Shown here: in pieces, positions 10,250 to 20,944 of the stretch
How positions within the stretch are numbered: position 1 is the stretch's first letter
Layout: every line of letters starts with the position of its first letter
DNA from: Cryptomeria japonica
Taxonomy: Eukaryota; Streptophyta; Pinopsida; Cupressales; Cupressaceae
Direction: 5' to 3'
NCBI RefSeq assembly: GCF_030272615.1
Contig: NC_081412.1
Span: 21,978,432-22,042,431 of the forward strand
Length of the DNA: 64,000 nt
Notes under the pieces: model-generated
Database searches by the model: none
Told to the model about the DNA's origin: nothing
Seen by the model: only the letters and a program-made list of their open reading frames with translations
Program-made: the position numbers and the translations under genes

Positions 10250-11980
10250 TCAAATAATTGGAGACAAGACAAAAGGTGTTTAGGCAAGGTTCAGAAGATT
10301 ATAGAAGCTCAAGAACAAGCCAGCTACTATTTACTATCTATGACTAAGTCGAAAACTTATGAGGAAGCAAGTACGGATGAAAGTTGGGTAAAGGCTATGG
10401 AAAAAGAACTAAATTAGATTTAGAATAACAAGACTTGGGAGCTGGTACCTAGACCAGTGGATAAGAATGTAATAGGAACTAAGTGGGTATTTAGAAATAA
10501 GCTAAATGAGCAAGGGAAAGTGACAAGGATTAAAGCAAGGCTGGTATGTAAATGATATTCTAAATGGAAGGTATAGACTTTGAAGAGACTTTTGCTCCAA
10601 TAGAAAGGATGTAAGCTATTCTTATGTTTCTTGCATTTTCTGCTTACAAGAAGTTTAAAGTTTTTCAGATGAATATCAAATTAGCATTTTTGAATGGAGA
10701 CCTAAAAGAAAAAGTTTACATTGAGCAATCAAATGGTTCCAGACTGATAGATAATTCATATATGGTGTGCAGACTAAAGAAAGCATTGTATGAGCTCAAA
10801 CAGGAACCTAGGGCCTAGTATGCAAGATTGGACATGTATTTGTTTCAATAAAATTTTAGGAAAGGTACAACAGAAATTAATTTGTATTTCAAGATTGATG
10901 GAGATAAGTTGTTGATTGTTATAGTTTATGTTGATGATATTATATTTGAAAGAAATGATACCTTATGTAAAGAGTTTGCTAAAGAGACACAGAAAGAATT
11001 TGAGATGTCAATGATTGGTGAGTTGTCTTTATTTCTTGGGTTGCAAGCTATTCAATAAAAAAATAGAATTTTTATCTCTTAGAGAAAGTATGTGAAGGAA
11101 ATGTTGAAGAATTTTTTTTTTGATGATTGCAAACTGGTTACAACTTCTTTAACAGTTGGATGCAAGTTGAGAAAAGATGACGAGTCTCTAGAAGTTTAAC
11201 AAAAGAAGTACATGTCAATAATTGATGGATTATTGCCTTTGAATACATCCAAACTAGGTATCATGTAGGTTGTGTGTTTGGTAGCTAGATTTTAGGAAAA
11301 TCCAAAGGTGACACATGAACAAGCTATGAAAAGAATTTTAAGATATTTGAAAGGTACTGTGGATTTTGGACTTTGGTACAAAAAAGGTGGAGATTTTATA
11401 TTGAAGGCTTATACCGATGCAGATTGGGTTGGAAGTGTTGATGACTGGAAGAGTACTAGTGGTGGTGCATTATTTTTAAGGGACATATTGATCTACTGGT
11501 TCAGTAAGAAACAAGATTCAGTTTCGTTATCTATTGCTGAAGCAGAGTATATTGCAGGAACATCTTGTTACACTCAAATATGTGGATGTGACAGGCTCTT
11601 AAGGATATCAAGGTAACATGTGATGAAGAAATTCCTATTATGTGTGACAATACAAGTGTAATAAATATTTTAAATAGTCTAGTTATACATTATGTGTGAC
11701 AATACAAGTGCAATAAATATTTTAAAGAATCCAGTTATGCATTATGTGTAACAATACAAGTGCAATAAACATTTCAAAGCATCTAGTTATGCATTCAAGA
11801 ACAAAGCATATTTCAATCAGATATCACCACTTAAGGGAGAAAGTATCTGAGAAGGAAATTTGATTGGAGTATATTTCTAGAAAAGAACAGGCCATAGATA
11901 TTTTCACTAAGGCATTGGAAAAGGATACATTTGAATTTCTTCCGGAGAAACTTGGGGTCATTGCCCCTCCTTCTAGCTAG
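10250..11980 (+). pseudogene. Copia reverse transcriptase + RNase H (element C)
   Basis: Motifs in order: WVKAMEKELN near 10386, [15 protein letters not shown] near 10477, AFLNGDLKEKVYIEQ near 10684, a YELKQEPRA ending 10815 followed by TAG where Trp is expected, the catalytic YVDDI near 10927, TDADWVGS near 11416, SGGALFL near 11458 and DIFTKALEKDTFEF near 11898-11939. At least eight in-frame stops and several frameshifts are present. Three copies of a 52-bp unit (11637-11794) interrupt the DNTSAIN motif of RNase H. Confidence 0.88.
11637..11794 (+). repeat. Three tandem copies of a 52-bp unit in RNase H
   Basis: The motif TGTGTGACAATACAAGTG recurs at 11641, 11693 and (as TGTGTAAC) 11745, giving two exact 52-bp periods. 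Each unit codes the CDNTSAIN...NPVMH block. 52 is not a multiple of three, so each added copy shifts the frame. Confidence 0.92.
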
Positions 11981-12405
11981 GTGCATTATGGGGATGCATA
12001 TTTCTAGGGGTAGCCTTCATTCCTATTTCTTTTCTTGGATTGATGTCATGGTTTCTCTCAAGTGGAGTAGTGGTGTGTGTAGTGTTGCTTAGGCCTTTGT
12101 CCTTGATGCAAAAGGGGGAGAGATCGAGTAGTTTCATGGGGAGAAATTGAGCAATTTGAGATAGAGATTTGTTTCATTTTTATTTATTTTGGGGGATAGA
12201 TTTGTTTCTCTTGAGGAGATATAGTGCAGTTTGGGAGAGATGGATATGTAATGAGATGCGATATGTTTGATAGAAAAGTTTCATTGTGATATTGAATAGT
12301 ATTTGTAGTATTTTTGATAGAGCATTATTATTTTGTAGTTTGATCAAGTTTTGGTGGTAGGTTGAGTTTTTGTCAAGTGTTGCCATCAATGACAAAGGGG
12401 GATAT

Positions 12406-13573
12406 TGTTGGAAGTATGTGTTGCTGTGGTTATCATTAATGTCAAACTTGCTGTTCCAAATTGGTCCAAAATGTTTGTGGTGCAGAGTTATCTTGCTATG
12501 TTGATATTGTAGTTGTTCTATTGTTTGTTCTGAAAGTGTTAGGGCCCAAAAAGTGTTTATGATGTTGTTTATTATGGTTATCTTTGTTGGATATAGTTTT
12601 TATATCATGGATATGATAGTTCTATGCTCTGAAAATATTCGTGTTATCCAAGTGTTGTGGCATTGTTCATTGCCATCAGTGATAATCTATGTTAGACCTA
12701 TCCTTAGGTCCAGATATGATTTGTGGGAGATTTTTTGATGTGTTATGGGTCTTATCGTACCATGTGGAGATCTGGATTTAACTTATTTACATTAGAGAGT
12801 ATGTTTTGACTGTCAATTGCTTATATGAATGCGTAGCATGTAGATATTCTATTGGTTATGTTTTGGTGATTACAAATTAGTGAATTGATCTTTGGAAGAT
12901 GTGTTTTGATCCCCTCTTTCTCATGGAGTGAATCAAGGTGTGTGTTTTTGGTCTGGAAAGTATATTTTGGTTCAGGCTGACTTGGTTCAAGATTTGATGA
13001 TCTATCTTGCATATAAGGATGAGTGTGATTGAGTTAAGAGTATGATGATGAGGTATGGAGTGAATATGTATGATGCAAAGATAGTTAGTGAGGTGGGGTG
13101 AAGAGTAGTGAAGAAGAGTTGTGTTCAAATGATATACAAGCTATGTTGAGATTGTGACAAAAATTTGAGATAGAGTAATGGAAGTTGAGGTCTAAGTTTT
13201 GTGTGTTGATGTTGGTTGTTTGATGCAGAGTTCAAGGACCACTTCATGATCAAGAGATCCTTCTTTTCATATCATTTTTGTATCTCGCCATGTTGCATTT
13301 AGCTGCAGGTTTGCAAGTCCTCTTTTGTATCTTGCCCCATGAGCAGTTAGCCTTGGTTTCACATCTAGAATAGTGAGCTCTTTTTGTATTTTGATATACA
13401 TAGTGGATATATTTTTTTGGGCAGATGCTCACCATGGTTTTTCCCGATTTTGGATTTCCACATAGAAAATCTTGGTGTTCATGCGTTGAATGTGTGTTGT
13501 TGTATTAATTTATGTGTTGGACTAATTCACCCCCCTACCCCCCCCCCCCTTTAGTCTTTCCTTGTGTTCAACA
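12406..13573 (+). repeat. 3' LTR of Copia element C
   Basis: Starts TGTTGGAAG after the purine tract CAAAGGGGGATAT and ends GTGTTCAACA. It carries a long C tract (about 13530-13549) where the 5' LTR has only CACCCCCCATC, so the homopolymer has expanded. Confidence 0.88.
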
Positions 13574-13589
13574 TGTGCAAACTCTAACT

Positions 13590-14634
13590 GGTGGCTAGTG
13601 ATTAACTAACTATTTGTGGGACCATGGAAGCCATGGTATCCATCTTATTTCTTAGTTTTGCAACTTCTTCCTCAGACTTCTACAACTTTTCTTGTATTTG
13701 GGAGTTTTCCTTCTTAAATCTTCTTCTCACAACTGCAATTGTTTTACCTACTTCCACAAATTAAGTTCTATTGAAGGCCAAGAGATTGAAGAGGAAACTT
13801 GTGGAACCTCATCCTGCACTATTATTTTTATCAATGGCTTTACCATGGAGGTAGTCTCTTTTTTCAGGATATTTTTTATAACCTCTCCAGTTTCTTTCGT
13901 AGTCATTTTTTTGAACATGTCTAAATAGATGTATTATTTAGGTACTAGCTTACTTATTTAAGGTTAGACGAATTCCTCATCATGTATTTCAATATCCCCC
14001 TTTTCGTCTATTTGCTTTGCAATTTGCTCTACTTGGTTATCTCTACCTTGCTCTCCTATTTTATCAACAACATACCTTTCTAAGAGTTACGACATCTCTA
14101 CTGAAGCTACATCATCCTCTACTATGGGAGAATTTTGGAGATTTTCTACTTGTTTTGGGTTAGACTTAGAAGATACTTCCTTTTCTTTTGTATGAGATTG
14201 TATCCACCTAAACAAAAATTCCCTTTTACTACTTGTTACAGAGTCTAAATTTATAATTGTACTTAGTTTCTCTTTCCCTTTAGCAATGCTTGGTTTCCCT
14301 TTTAGTCTATGAGATTTCTTCTATTTCCCTTCATCCTTAGTTGCTTTTCCTTTTTTCTTATCATATTTTTGAGTTGCTGCCAATATCATATTTTGTAACT
14401 GGGGATTCTTTTAAGACAATAGTGGCAATAATGGTTTTCTTAGATCACATAGTAAAGGTTTGAGTTTTCTTTGGTTGCACAATAGGTGGGGTGGTCTCTG
14501 CAATTCTTTTCTTTTTAGCAATAAGTGTATCTTCCATGATCTTCTCTATTTCAATTCTAGGGCTTTTGTTTACCCTTAATCTTTTTCCCTTTAGAGATTT
14601 GGACTATCATCATTTCCTTTCCGTGTCAAAGGAA
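13590..14634 (-). pseudogene. 3' part of an unknown minus-strand ORF, separated from its 5' part by element D
   Basis: On the minus strand this stretch translates into a low-complexity Lys/Glu/Ser-rich sequence with many stops, including the piece DMFKKMTTKETGEVIKN near 13925-13870. It ends near the 3' LTR of C. Element D is inserted at its upstream side (ATGTT duplicated at 14635-14639 and 22047-22051), and the minus-strand ORF continues beyond D at 22052-23200. The basic linker recalls the middle of the large ORF inside D, but I cannot show homology by eye. Function unknown. It is probably a retroelement-linked gene. Confidence 0.4.
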
Positions 14635-14639
14635 ATGTT
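14635..14639. other. Target-site duplication (left) of element D
   Basis: ATGTT, repeated exactly at 22047-22051 on the other side of element D. Confidence 0.85.
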
Positions 14640-15758
14640 TGTTGGCTTGATGATAATTGTAATGCATTCATCACTTATTGTGATTGATGAAACACTCTCA
14701 CACACATATATGATTACATTGACTACCGATATAACTTCAATTGATTTTTACTACCAACCAGTATGTTCAAGGTTTATCTCTAACCGGTACTTTGTGTCAA
14801 CCAGTATGTGCCTAAGAGATAACCTGTGGTAACACTAAGTCGACATCAAAGTGAAGATAAAGTTGAAGGTGAAGATCAAGTGGAAGATTCCTGGACAACG
14901 ATTCACTAGTTTAATTTCAACTGCTATTGACTTCTCTAACCGGTATCTGATTTTGTGATGCATTACCAACACTGTTTGTTTGGTGGTCATTTTTATAATG
15001 AGTTATGTTTAAATGTCTAGATACACTGCACCTAGGAAATTGTGTTCCTATGGACGACATAAGGTCTGAATGCCTATTTAGAGACATCTTAGTGAAGCAT
15101 TTGAAAAAGAGATGAGAGAGATGAGAAAGAGAGAACATATATAGTAGAGGTGATCCATGCGAATACTTTTGCTGAAGAGGGATAAGTGTTTAGATGTAGA
15201 GCAGTGTTGAATGTATTTAGAATGATCTGATCAAGCAAGTTTGTGCTACTCAAAACATATCAAATATTTCTTGATGTTTTCTGATCATTACAACGAAACT
15301 AAATCCCCTAACCAGGTAAGCTGTAATGAGCTTCATTGTAAAAATCCTCTAACAAGGTGATCCATTAGTTTGGATTCTAAAATCCTCTAGCAAGGTTACT
15401 CTTAACAGGGTAGTACTCTTAATAGGGTATTAGCTTTTAATCAAGGTTGGGATCTCTAACAAGATTCACTCCTAGCAGAGATCTTTGTAATACCTTAATT
15501 GGTCAGTTATCTATTACTACAAATAGTTAACTTGTGAGTTCCACCTCACCGTGGTTTTTACCTATTTGGGTTTTCCACGTATAAACACTTGTGTTATGGT
15601 GGATGTTCTACTTTATGTGGATGTTGTTATTTCATTTTGGATAGCATGTATTTTGTTTAACTGCTTGGTTAAGTTCATCTACTGGTTAGTCTTTAAAGTA
15701 GTGTGTGTTTTGGTGTCACTGACTCACCCCCTCCTCTTAGTGCTTTTCAAGTCCATCA
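14640..15758 (+). repeat. 5' LTR of element D
   Basis: TGTTGGCTTGATGATAATTG to AAGTCCATCA, followed two bases later by the primer site. TATATAG at 15138-15144. U5 motif CCGTGGTTTTTACC near 15550 and a CCCCCTCCTCTTAG run near 15727. Several differences from the 3' LTR are C/T or G/A. Confidence 0.92.
15138..15144 (+). promoter_or_regulatory. TATA-like box in 5' LTR of D
   Basis: TATATAG preceded by a GAGA-rich stretch (GAGAGATGAGAAAGAGAGAA). The corresponding 3' LTR site is altered to AATATAG. Confidence 0.4.
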
Positions 15759-15760
15759 AT

Positions 15761-15772
15761 TGGTATCAGAGC
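15761..15772 (+). other. Primer binding site of element D
   Basis: TGGTATCAGAGC, the standard tRNA-iMet complement of plant LTR elements, undamaged. Confidence 0.9.
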
Positions 15773-15820
15773 CTAACTTCTTTGAAGCCTAACCGCTTAG
15801 AAGGGAATCTTGAAACTACC

Positions 15821-17025
15821 ATGGGGGACATAAGCTACTTCGAGATGGCTAGAGAGCTATAAGCTAGTAGAAATGAAGTTGAATCCCTTAGGGGCAAACT
15901 GAAAGCTTCTCAAGTCAAGAGGAGAGAGCTATATGAAAAACTGTTAGAAATACCTGACAATAGTTTTTCAGACGAAGCTAATATTGATGCTTTATCAGAA
16001 GAAGTTGAAAAGTTGCGAGGTGAGAACTGAATTTAAGAAGAGAGCTGGAAGGTCTCACTATCTGCATGAGTCAAGAACTAGAAGCGAGAAGAGCTGCTGA
16101 AGATCTTATCAAGGTAAGAGATCAGGAAATCATAAAGATCAAATGAGAAAAAGGTACTCTGCATGAGGACTTAATAGTTGAAACAAAAGAAAAGGAGAAC
16201 TTAAAGCTAGATCTTGAGTTGGCATCGTCTCTGTAAGAGAACCTATCTAAGCATAATGAAGATATTGTCAAAAATATTATTGAAGCCAATGAGAAATTAG
16301 AGAAGTTTGTTAAAAGTTCTACCATGCTGGAAGAAAAAATTCAATCACAAAGAATGAAGGGTGATATCTCTGGACTTGGTTTTCATACAACTAAAAAAGG
16401 TGAATCCTCTGGCACAAAGAGAAACAATCCAAAGAACAAAATTGCTTCTAAAGTCAATAAGACTATTGGTAAGAAGGCTTTCAAACCTGTCTGCTTTGTT
16501 TGCCATAAGCCTGGTCATACTGCAAATATTTGTAGAAACAAACCTAACAATAATGCAAGTTACAATATCAATGCTACGTATGTGTCTAGAAAGTTTGAAG
16601 GACATTGCTACACTTGTGGAATGTATGGGCATAAACATATTGAGTGCAGATATGGATCAAACAATCCTGTACCACACATGCATCCTAGACCATATGGTGA
16701 TCGGACAAGGAATTTTGATAACTGAGTAAACAAGAACTGGCAAAGATCCCATGGCAACCAGTTTAGTCCATTCGAAATGGAAAAGGGAAGAAATTTTGTT
16801 TGTACCTTTTGTAATAACCTTGGCCATGTGGCTATGAACTATACAAAAAGAACATGAAGAGGAAATGCAAGACCCTAGGGACCATCTGGTATGGTTTGTT
16901 ACCACTGTAACAAACCGGGGCAGCTGGCAAAGTTTTGCAGATCGAGGAACAGTAAACCGGTCAACTCTTTCAAGGATCAGAAAGGCAAACAAAAATTGAT
17001 GTTGAGGAAACAAGAGAAGATATGA
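15821..17025 (+). pseudogene. Gag-like ORF with coiled coil and four zinc knuckles (element D)
   Basis: ATG at 15821 starts a Glu/Lys/Leu-rich segment with heptad-like character (about 15821-16370), then the block QRMKGDISGLGF, as in plant Copia gags just before the zinc knuckles. Four CCHC boxes follow in one frame: 16492-16533 (CFVCHKPGHTANIC) and 16606-16647 (CYTCGMYGHKHIEC) keep all four ligands; 16801-16842 has Tyr for the last Cys; 16897-16938 has Gln for His. The N-terminal UBN2 region usual for Copia gag is not seen. Stops at about 15860 and 16144, one frameshift near 16025, and stops at 16723 and later. RNA binding is the expected role. Confidence 0.75.
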
Positions 17026-17109
17026 ACCGGACTTGGAAGAAGAAAAGTGAAGAATTTCCTGTAGAGGAAATTATTCCTTCACCTAGTGAAGAGAATCCAA
17101 CACTGGTGA

Positions 17110-17564
17110 CTTAACCCTGTCTAATACGGCTAAGGGAAGCGTAACGGTAAAACATTTCCGAACCCCTTTTTTGTAAAATAAGCGGGAAATAATTTTTTTT
17201 GAATTTTGGTGATTTTTGTTGACGTGTTATTAACCGGTATTTCACTTAAGTGGTGAAATTAGGGTTTGTAACCTAAAAGTATGAGCATTTATTGCGGTTG
17301 GTAAAAAGGATAAAAAAAAGTTTTACCTTATCGTTTTTTTTACCCTAACTCTTTCAAAAAAAGAAATTGAAGTGATTGCAGAGCAGAGCAAGATTGTCTT
17401 GGTGCGAATTGGTGAATTGCTTTGTGATTAAGAGAAATAAAGTTGAATCAGAAGTTGCAAAGAAGCGAACGGAAGTGCATTTGATTAGTCCAACCGGGAA
17501 ATGGAGCGACGTGCAAGATTCTAGGTATTTCTTTGTATACCGCCTTGAAACCTGTTTATCTAGA
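17110..17564 (+). other. Leader between gag-like ORF and large ORF of D
   Basis: AT-rich, non-coding by eye. Holds two short inverted repeats: ATTTCAC/GTGAAAT with a 7-base loop (17239-17259) and GGTAAAA/TTTTACC (17300-17327). A pyrimidine-rich stretch near 17330-17355 ends in AAAG and could be a splice acceptor. The following ORF could be expressed from a spliced or internal-promoter RNA; nothing here decides which. Confidence 0.4.
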
Positions 17565-20500
17565 ATGACATCTACTTCTAAGTCTGTAGGGAGGTTGATG
17601 ATCACTGCTGAGCTTGAGGAAGCTCTAAAGGCAGATGAAATTATGTCTTATAATGCATTGTCGCAAGTCCTGAGTGGTGTCGTGGTCAAAGGTGATTTGT
17701 CCAGCTATATAGATTGCAAAATTGAAGATTTGGGAACTCTTCACATCTATACTCAGCTGAAATCACTCTTTAATAAGGATGGAAAGATTGAAGCTAAATA
17801 TTCTAGGGTTTTTGAAAAAGGGTTTCATAATTCCACCTACTTTCTTGAATACTTTGAGGATGAACACATAAGAATAATTTTGACTTGAGTCCAAGGTGAA
17901 AATATGTATCTGGAGAGGACTCACACAATAACCAAGGAGGCTATTAAGGTTGTATCGGGTTATTGCTCAACTGGTAAAGTTCTTGAGTTGAGGAGAATTT
18001 CAAAAGATACTATCTTCAAGTTAACCGATTCTACATCTGATAGGCATTCTTTTTCTATCAACAATATTAGGGACCTTGCGGTGAAACTTGCAGCAATGGT
18101 GATAGGATACCAAGTGTTTTACTCCAGTAGACTTAATAGTGTTCCATCCACAACAATTCATACAACACATGGAATGATAATTGATAATGCAGACTTTGAT
18201 ATTTGTGAAGCTATTAGACTCCAACTATTTCAAAATTTAAAATCCATTAAAGACAATAATCAGAAGTTCAAATATGGTCAGCTGTTAGCTGGGTTATTTT
18301 TCTACTTTCAGAACTTTCTACCTGGTATAGGTGACATTGAATGGTCCAAAGAACAACTGGTCAATGCATAGATAAAAAACAACATGAAGGCTATGAAGAA
18401 TACCTTTTCAACTGCCATGAACAGGTACTTTAATGAATTCCAGAAGAAGATGAGCTTGAGAATGAGGTTACCTGAAGATGTGGTAAAACACTTTGAAAAA
18501 GACATAATCTTCATGGTTACCACTGACTTTTGCTTGATGCAAGCAATTGAACCAAGGGAGGAAGACATGGAAGAAATGAGCTATAAGGTCAACCATGACT
18601 TACTGGTTGGCTCTGCTAATACTCTGTTAGCATCGCCCAAAGACAAAAATAAGGCAAAATTGGACATCTTAGCAGTCCAAGCTACACCAATTGAAACTGG
18701 TACTGCACCTGTAGCCAAAAAAAAAGGAAAGAAAAATAAATGTGATGAAAAATCTCCTATAAAGAAGACTACAAGGGTGACTTGGAGTGTCCTAACCAAG
18801 AAGGAACCAACACCTAAAATTTTCGAGGAGAGTGTACCAAAGAAGAGGAACAGGAAACTAATTTTGCAACCAAAGTCTGAGGGTACAGATTTTGAAGAAG
18901 AACCTAAAAAGGTAAAGGTAGTGCCAAAGGCAACTACACCATTAGACATTGCCACCTACAAACCTGACACAACATTTGAAATAACAATGAAGTCATTGGG
19001 AAGAAATAGGTTTGACAATGTCAAAGAACATTATGATTTTTTTATTGAAGATGAGCAGAAGCAAGTACTTCAACAGGTACTAATCTACTTGGGTCATTAC
19101 AATAGATTTCCACATGATTTGGAGAAAGATATTTCAGTCTCTTTGTATAATAGTTTGTTAGATAAATGGGAAGAAGCCATTCAATTAGAAAAGAAGATTT
19201 TTGATGAAGTATTTGTACAACATTTTTCCAATCTATCATCAAATGGAATTAGTGCGTTAACTGAGGAATACAAAGCATATTTTGATTTTAAATTAAGAAG
19301 ACTGAAGCTTCTAAATGGAAAAAGGTCAGTTGTTGAGTCTGAGACACATCAACTAGCCTGTATAATCAAAAAGAGGGAAGATGTCATCCACTCAAGGAGT
19401 AAGGATGATACCACAGAAGATGTTCCTCAACCAGAAATGAATGAAGAGGAAATTGTTCAAGCTGATGTTGTCTATCCAACCAAGAAGAAGGATGATTCCA
19501 TTATTCTTGTTGACGAAGATATTTAGGACATAGTAGACCTATCTGGAAATATTACTGCACTAGATATGGACCCTCCTACAATCACAAAAGTACAAGTTAT
19601 ATTAGGTGATCAATCGAATAATCAACTAAAAGAGGTTAGTGAACCGACAATTGAACAATTGGAGAAACCCCAATCTCCACTGGTCATTGAGACTACTCAA
19701 AAGGAGTCTACTGAGGATGTTATTACTCAACAAACAAAAGATGCAACAAAGAATAACACAGAAAGAGCCATCATTAAGAGTACACCCCCTGAACCGGAAA
19801 AGCCATAACTACTTGATGATGATGATGAAGACTCTTTAAGTATTTCAGGACCTATTAACATGAATACCTTGAGTGCATCTGAAATGATCAAGATTGCTAA
19901 TGTTATGCAATCTCATGCACACAAGAAGAGGTTGAAAGAGCAAAGAATTAAGGTAGAGACGATCCAGAATGCTGTAGAAATTTTGTCTGGATTACTACCA
20001 GAAACCTTTGTCACACATCTTCCTACTTCTATCAGCAAACTTGGTCAGATAGTTGCAGATGCATTTGACCAAATCAAATCGCTTGAAGATGCCACTCAAA
20101 TATCTGCTGAGAAGAGCCACAAGAAGGCATATGGAGATAAATTGGCTAAGTACATTGAAAATAGGAAAATGACTTTATCCCATAATGGTAGTCTGTTAAA
20201 GAAAGCTATTGAATCTGGAGGAAAGTATCTTGCCTCAACCTCCAATATTATTTTCTTTTATTTTGATATTTCTAAGAATCAAGTTTAGACTGAGCAGGAA
20301 ATAGAAAGGTTATGCAAGGCATATGTCCCAATCTAGGACTCTATTCATGCCTTTAACTGATCTATAGATGAACTGCATGACAAACTGAATAGGTATGATA
20401 ATGAGAGAGCTAAGAGATTCCAATCTCTAAGAGAGCTCAAGAGTTAGCTCACCTCACAGATTGACATTCTTCAAAGAGCCTACTCCAGTGCATAAGCTAT

Positions 20501-20666
20501 TCTTGCTACTCCTGAAACCTGCACGCTAGATTCAATGGAAGAATTCTATTCTCAGTTGTTGTCTACCTCTGAGTATACAGATAACATACTGGAACCATGG
20601 CAGAATGCTCTATCCCAGATGAACCAGAATTTCAATAATATTTTCATGAGAATATCCAATTCATGA
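17565..20666 (+). pseudogene. Large ORF of unknown function inside element D (1,033 codons, nine premature stops, one frame)
   Basis: I do not recognise a catalytic family. One frame runs from ATG 17565 (MTSTSKSVGRLMI) to TGA 20664, with stops at 17886, 18369, 19524, 19806, 20286, 20334, 20358, 20445 and 20493 but no frameshift. The first ~270 residues look globular and helical (ITKEAIKVVSGY; INNIRDLAVKLAAMVIGY). Residues ~385-465 are strongly basic with NLS-like runs (KKKGKKNK, KKRNRK, KKVKVVPK). A folded stretch follows (~470-600), then an acidic, Pro/Thr-rich part, then a helical C-terminal part with coiled-coil character (from ~765). It sits where pol should be. In general style it resembles uncharacterised plant ORFs carried by retroelements; that is inference. 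A DNA- or RNA-binding accessory protein is one possibility. Confidence 0.75.
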
Positions 20667-20931
20667 ACTTGTTTACAATTGTAATATATGATGAACAATT
20701 TGATATAGATTTTCTATATATATGTATATATTTTACTTTATCATTTTGGCATTGTTGTCAAAGGGGGAGTAATAATATGTATGTGTGTTTTTGAAAATTT
20801 TGTATTTATGCATACATTAAGGGGGAGTATTGCATTAAAAGGGGAATACGAGTAAATGTGTAAATATGTTGTGTATGCACACTTAGCGGTATTGTATTAC
20901 TCTAAAAATTTCTAAGTGTTGCCATCAATGC

Positions 20932-20944
20932 CAAAGGGGGAGAT
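20932..20944 (+). other. Polypurine tract of element D
   Basis: CAAAGGGGGAGAT directly before the 3' LTR. A second copy, TCAAAGGGGGAGT, lies about 170 bp upstream behind GGCATTGTTG, and further purine runs occur near 20820 and 20840. Confidence 0.85.

Larger units (their letters stand above)
7624..13573 (+). mobile_element. Ty1/Copia element C (two LTRs, integrase deleted)
   Basis: 5' LTR 7624-8814, primer site 8817-8828, gag, protease remnant, reverse transcriptase, RNase H, polypurine tract 12393-12405 and 3' LTR 12406-13573. By eye the LTRs are only about 85% identical over their first 220 bp, so this is an old insertion. No 5-bp target duplication was found, and the 5' LTR lacks its first nine bases (TGTTGGAAG) where it meets LTR B. 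Confidence 0.88.

Noticed and set aside
15551-15862. Open frame of 103 codons with hydrophobic stretches (and its partner 21839-22177)
   Set aside because: It lies in LTR U5 and repeats at the other LTR of D; the open frame comes from the conserved LTR end and not from coding selection.
16345-16638. Minus-strand open frame of 97 codons
   Set aside because: Antisense shadow of the D zinc-knuckle ORF, with no motif of its own.
17565-20666. Alternative genetic code or programmed readthrough in the D ORF
   Set aside because: All three stop codons are used at nine sites without a shared context, and neighbouring pol genes show the same kind of damage. Decay is simpler.
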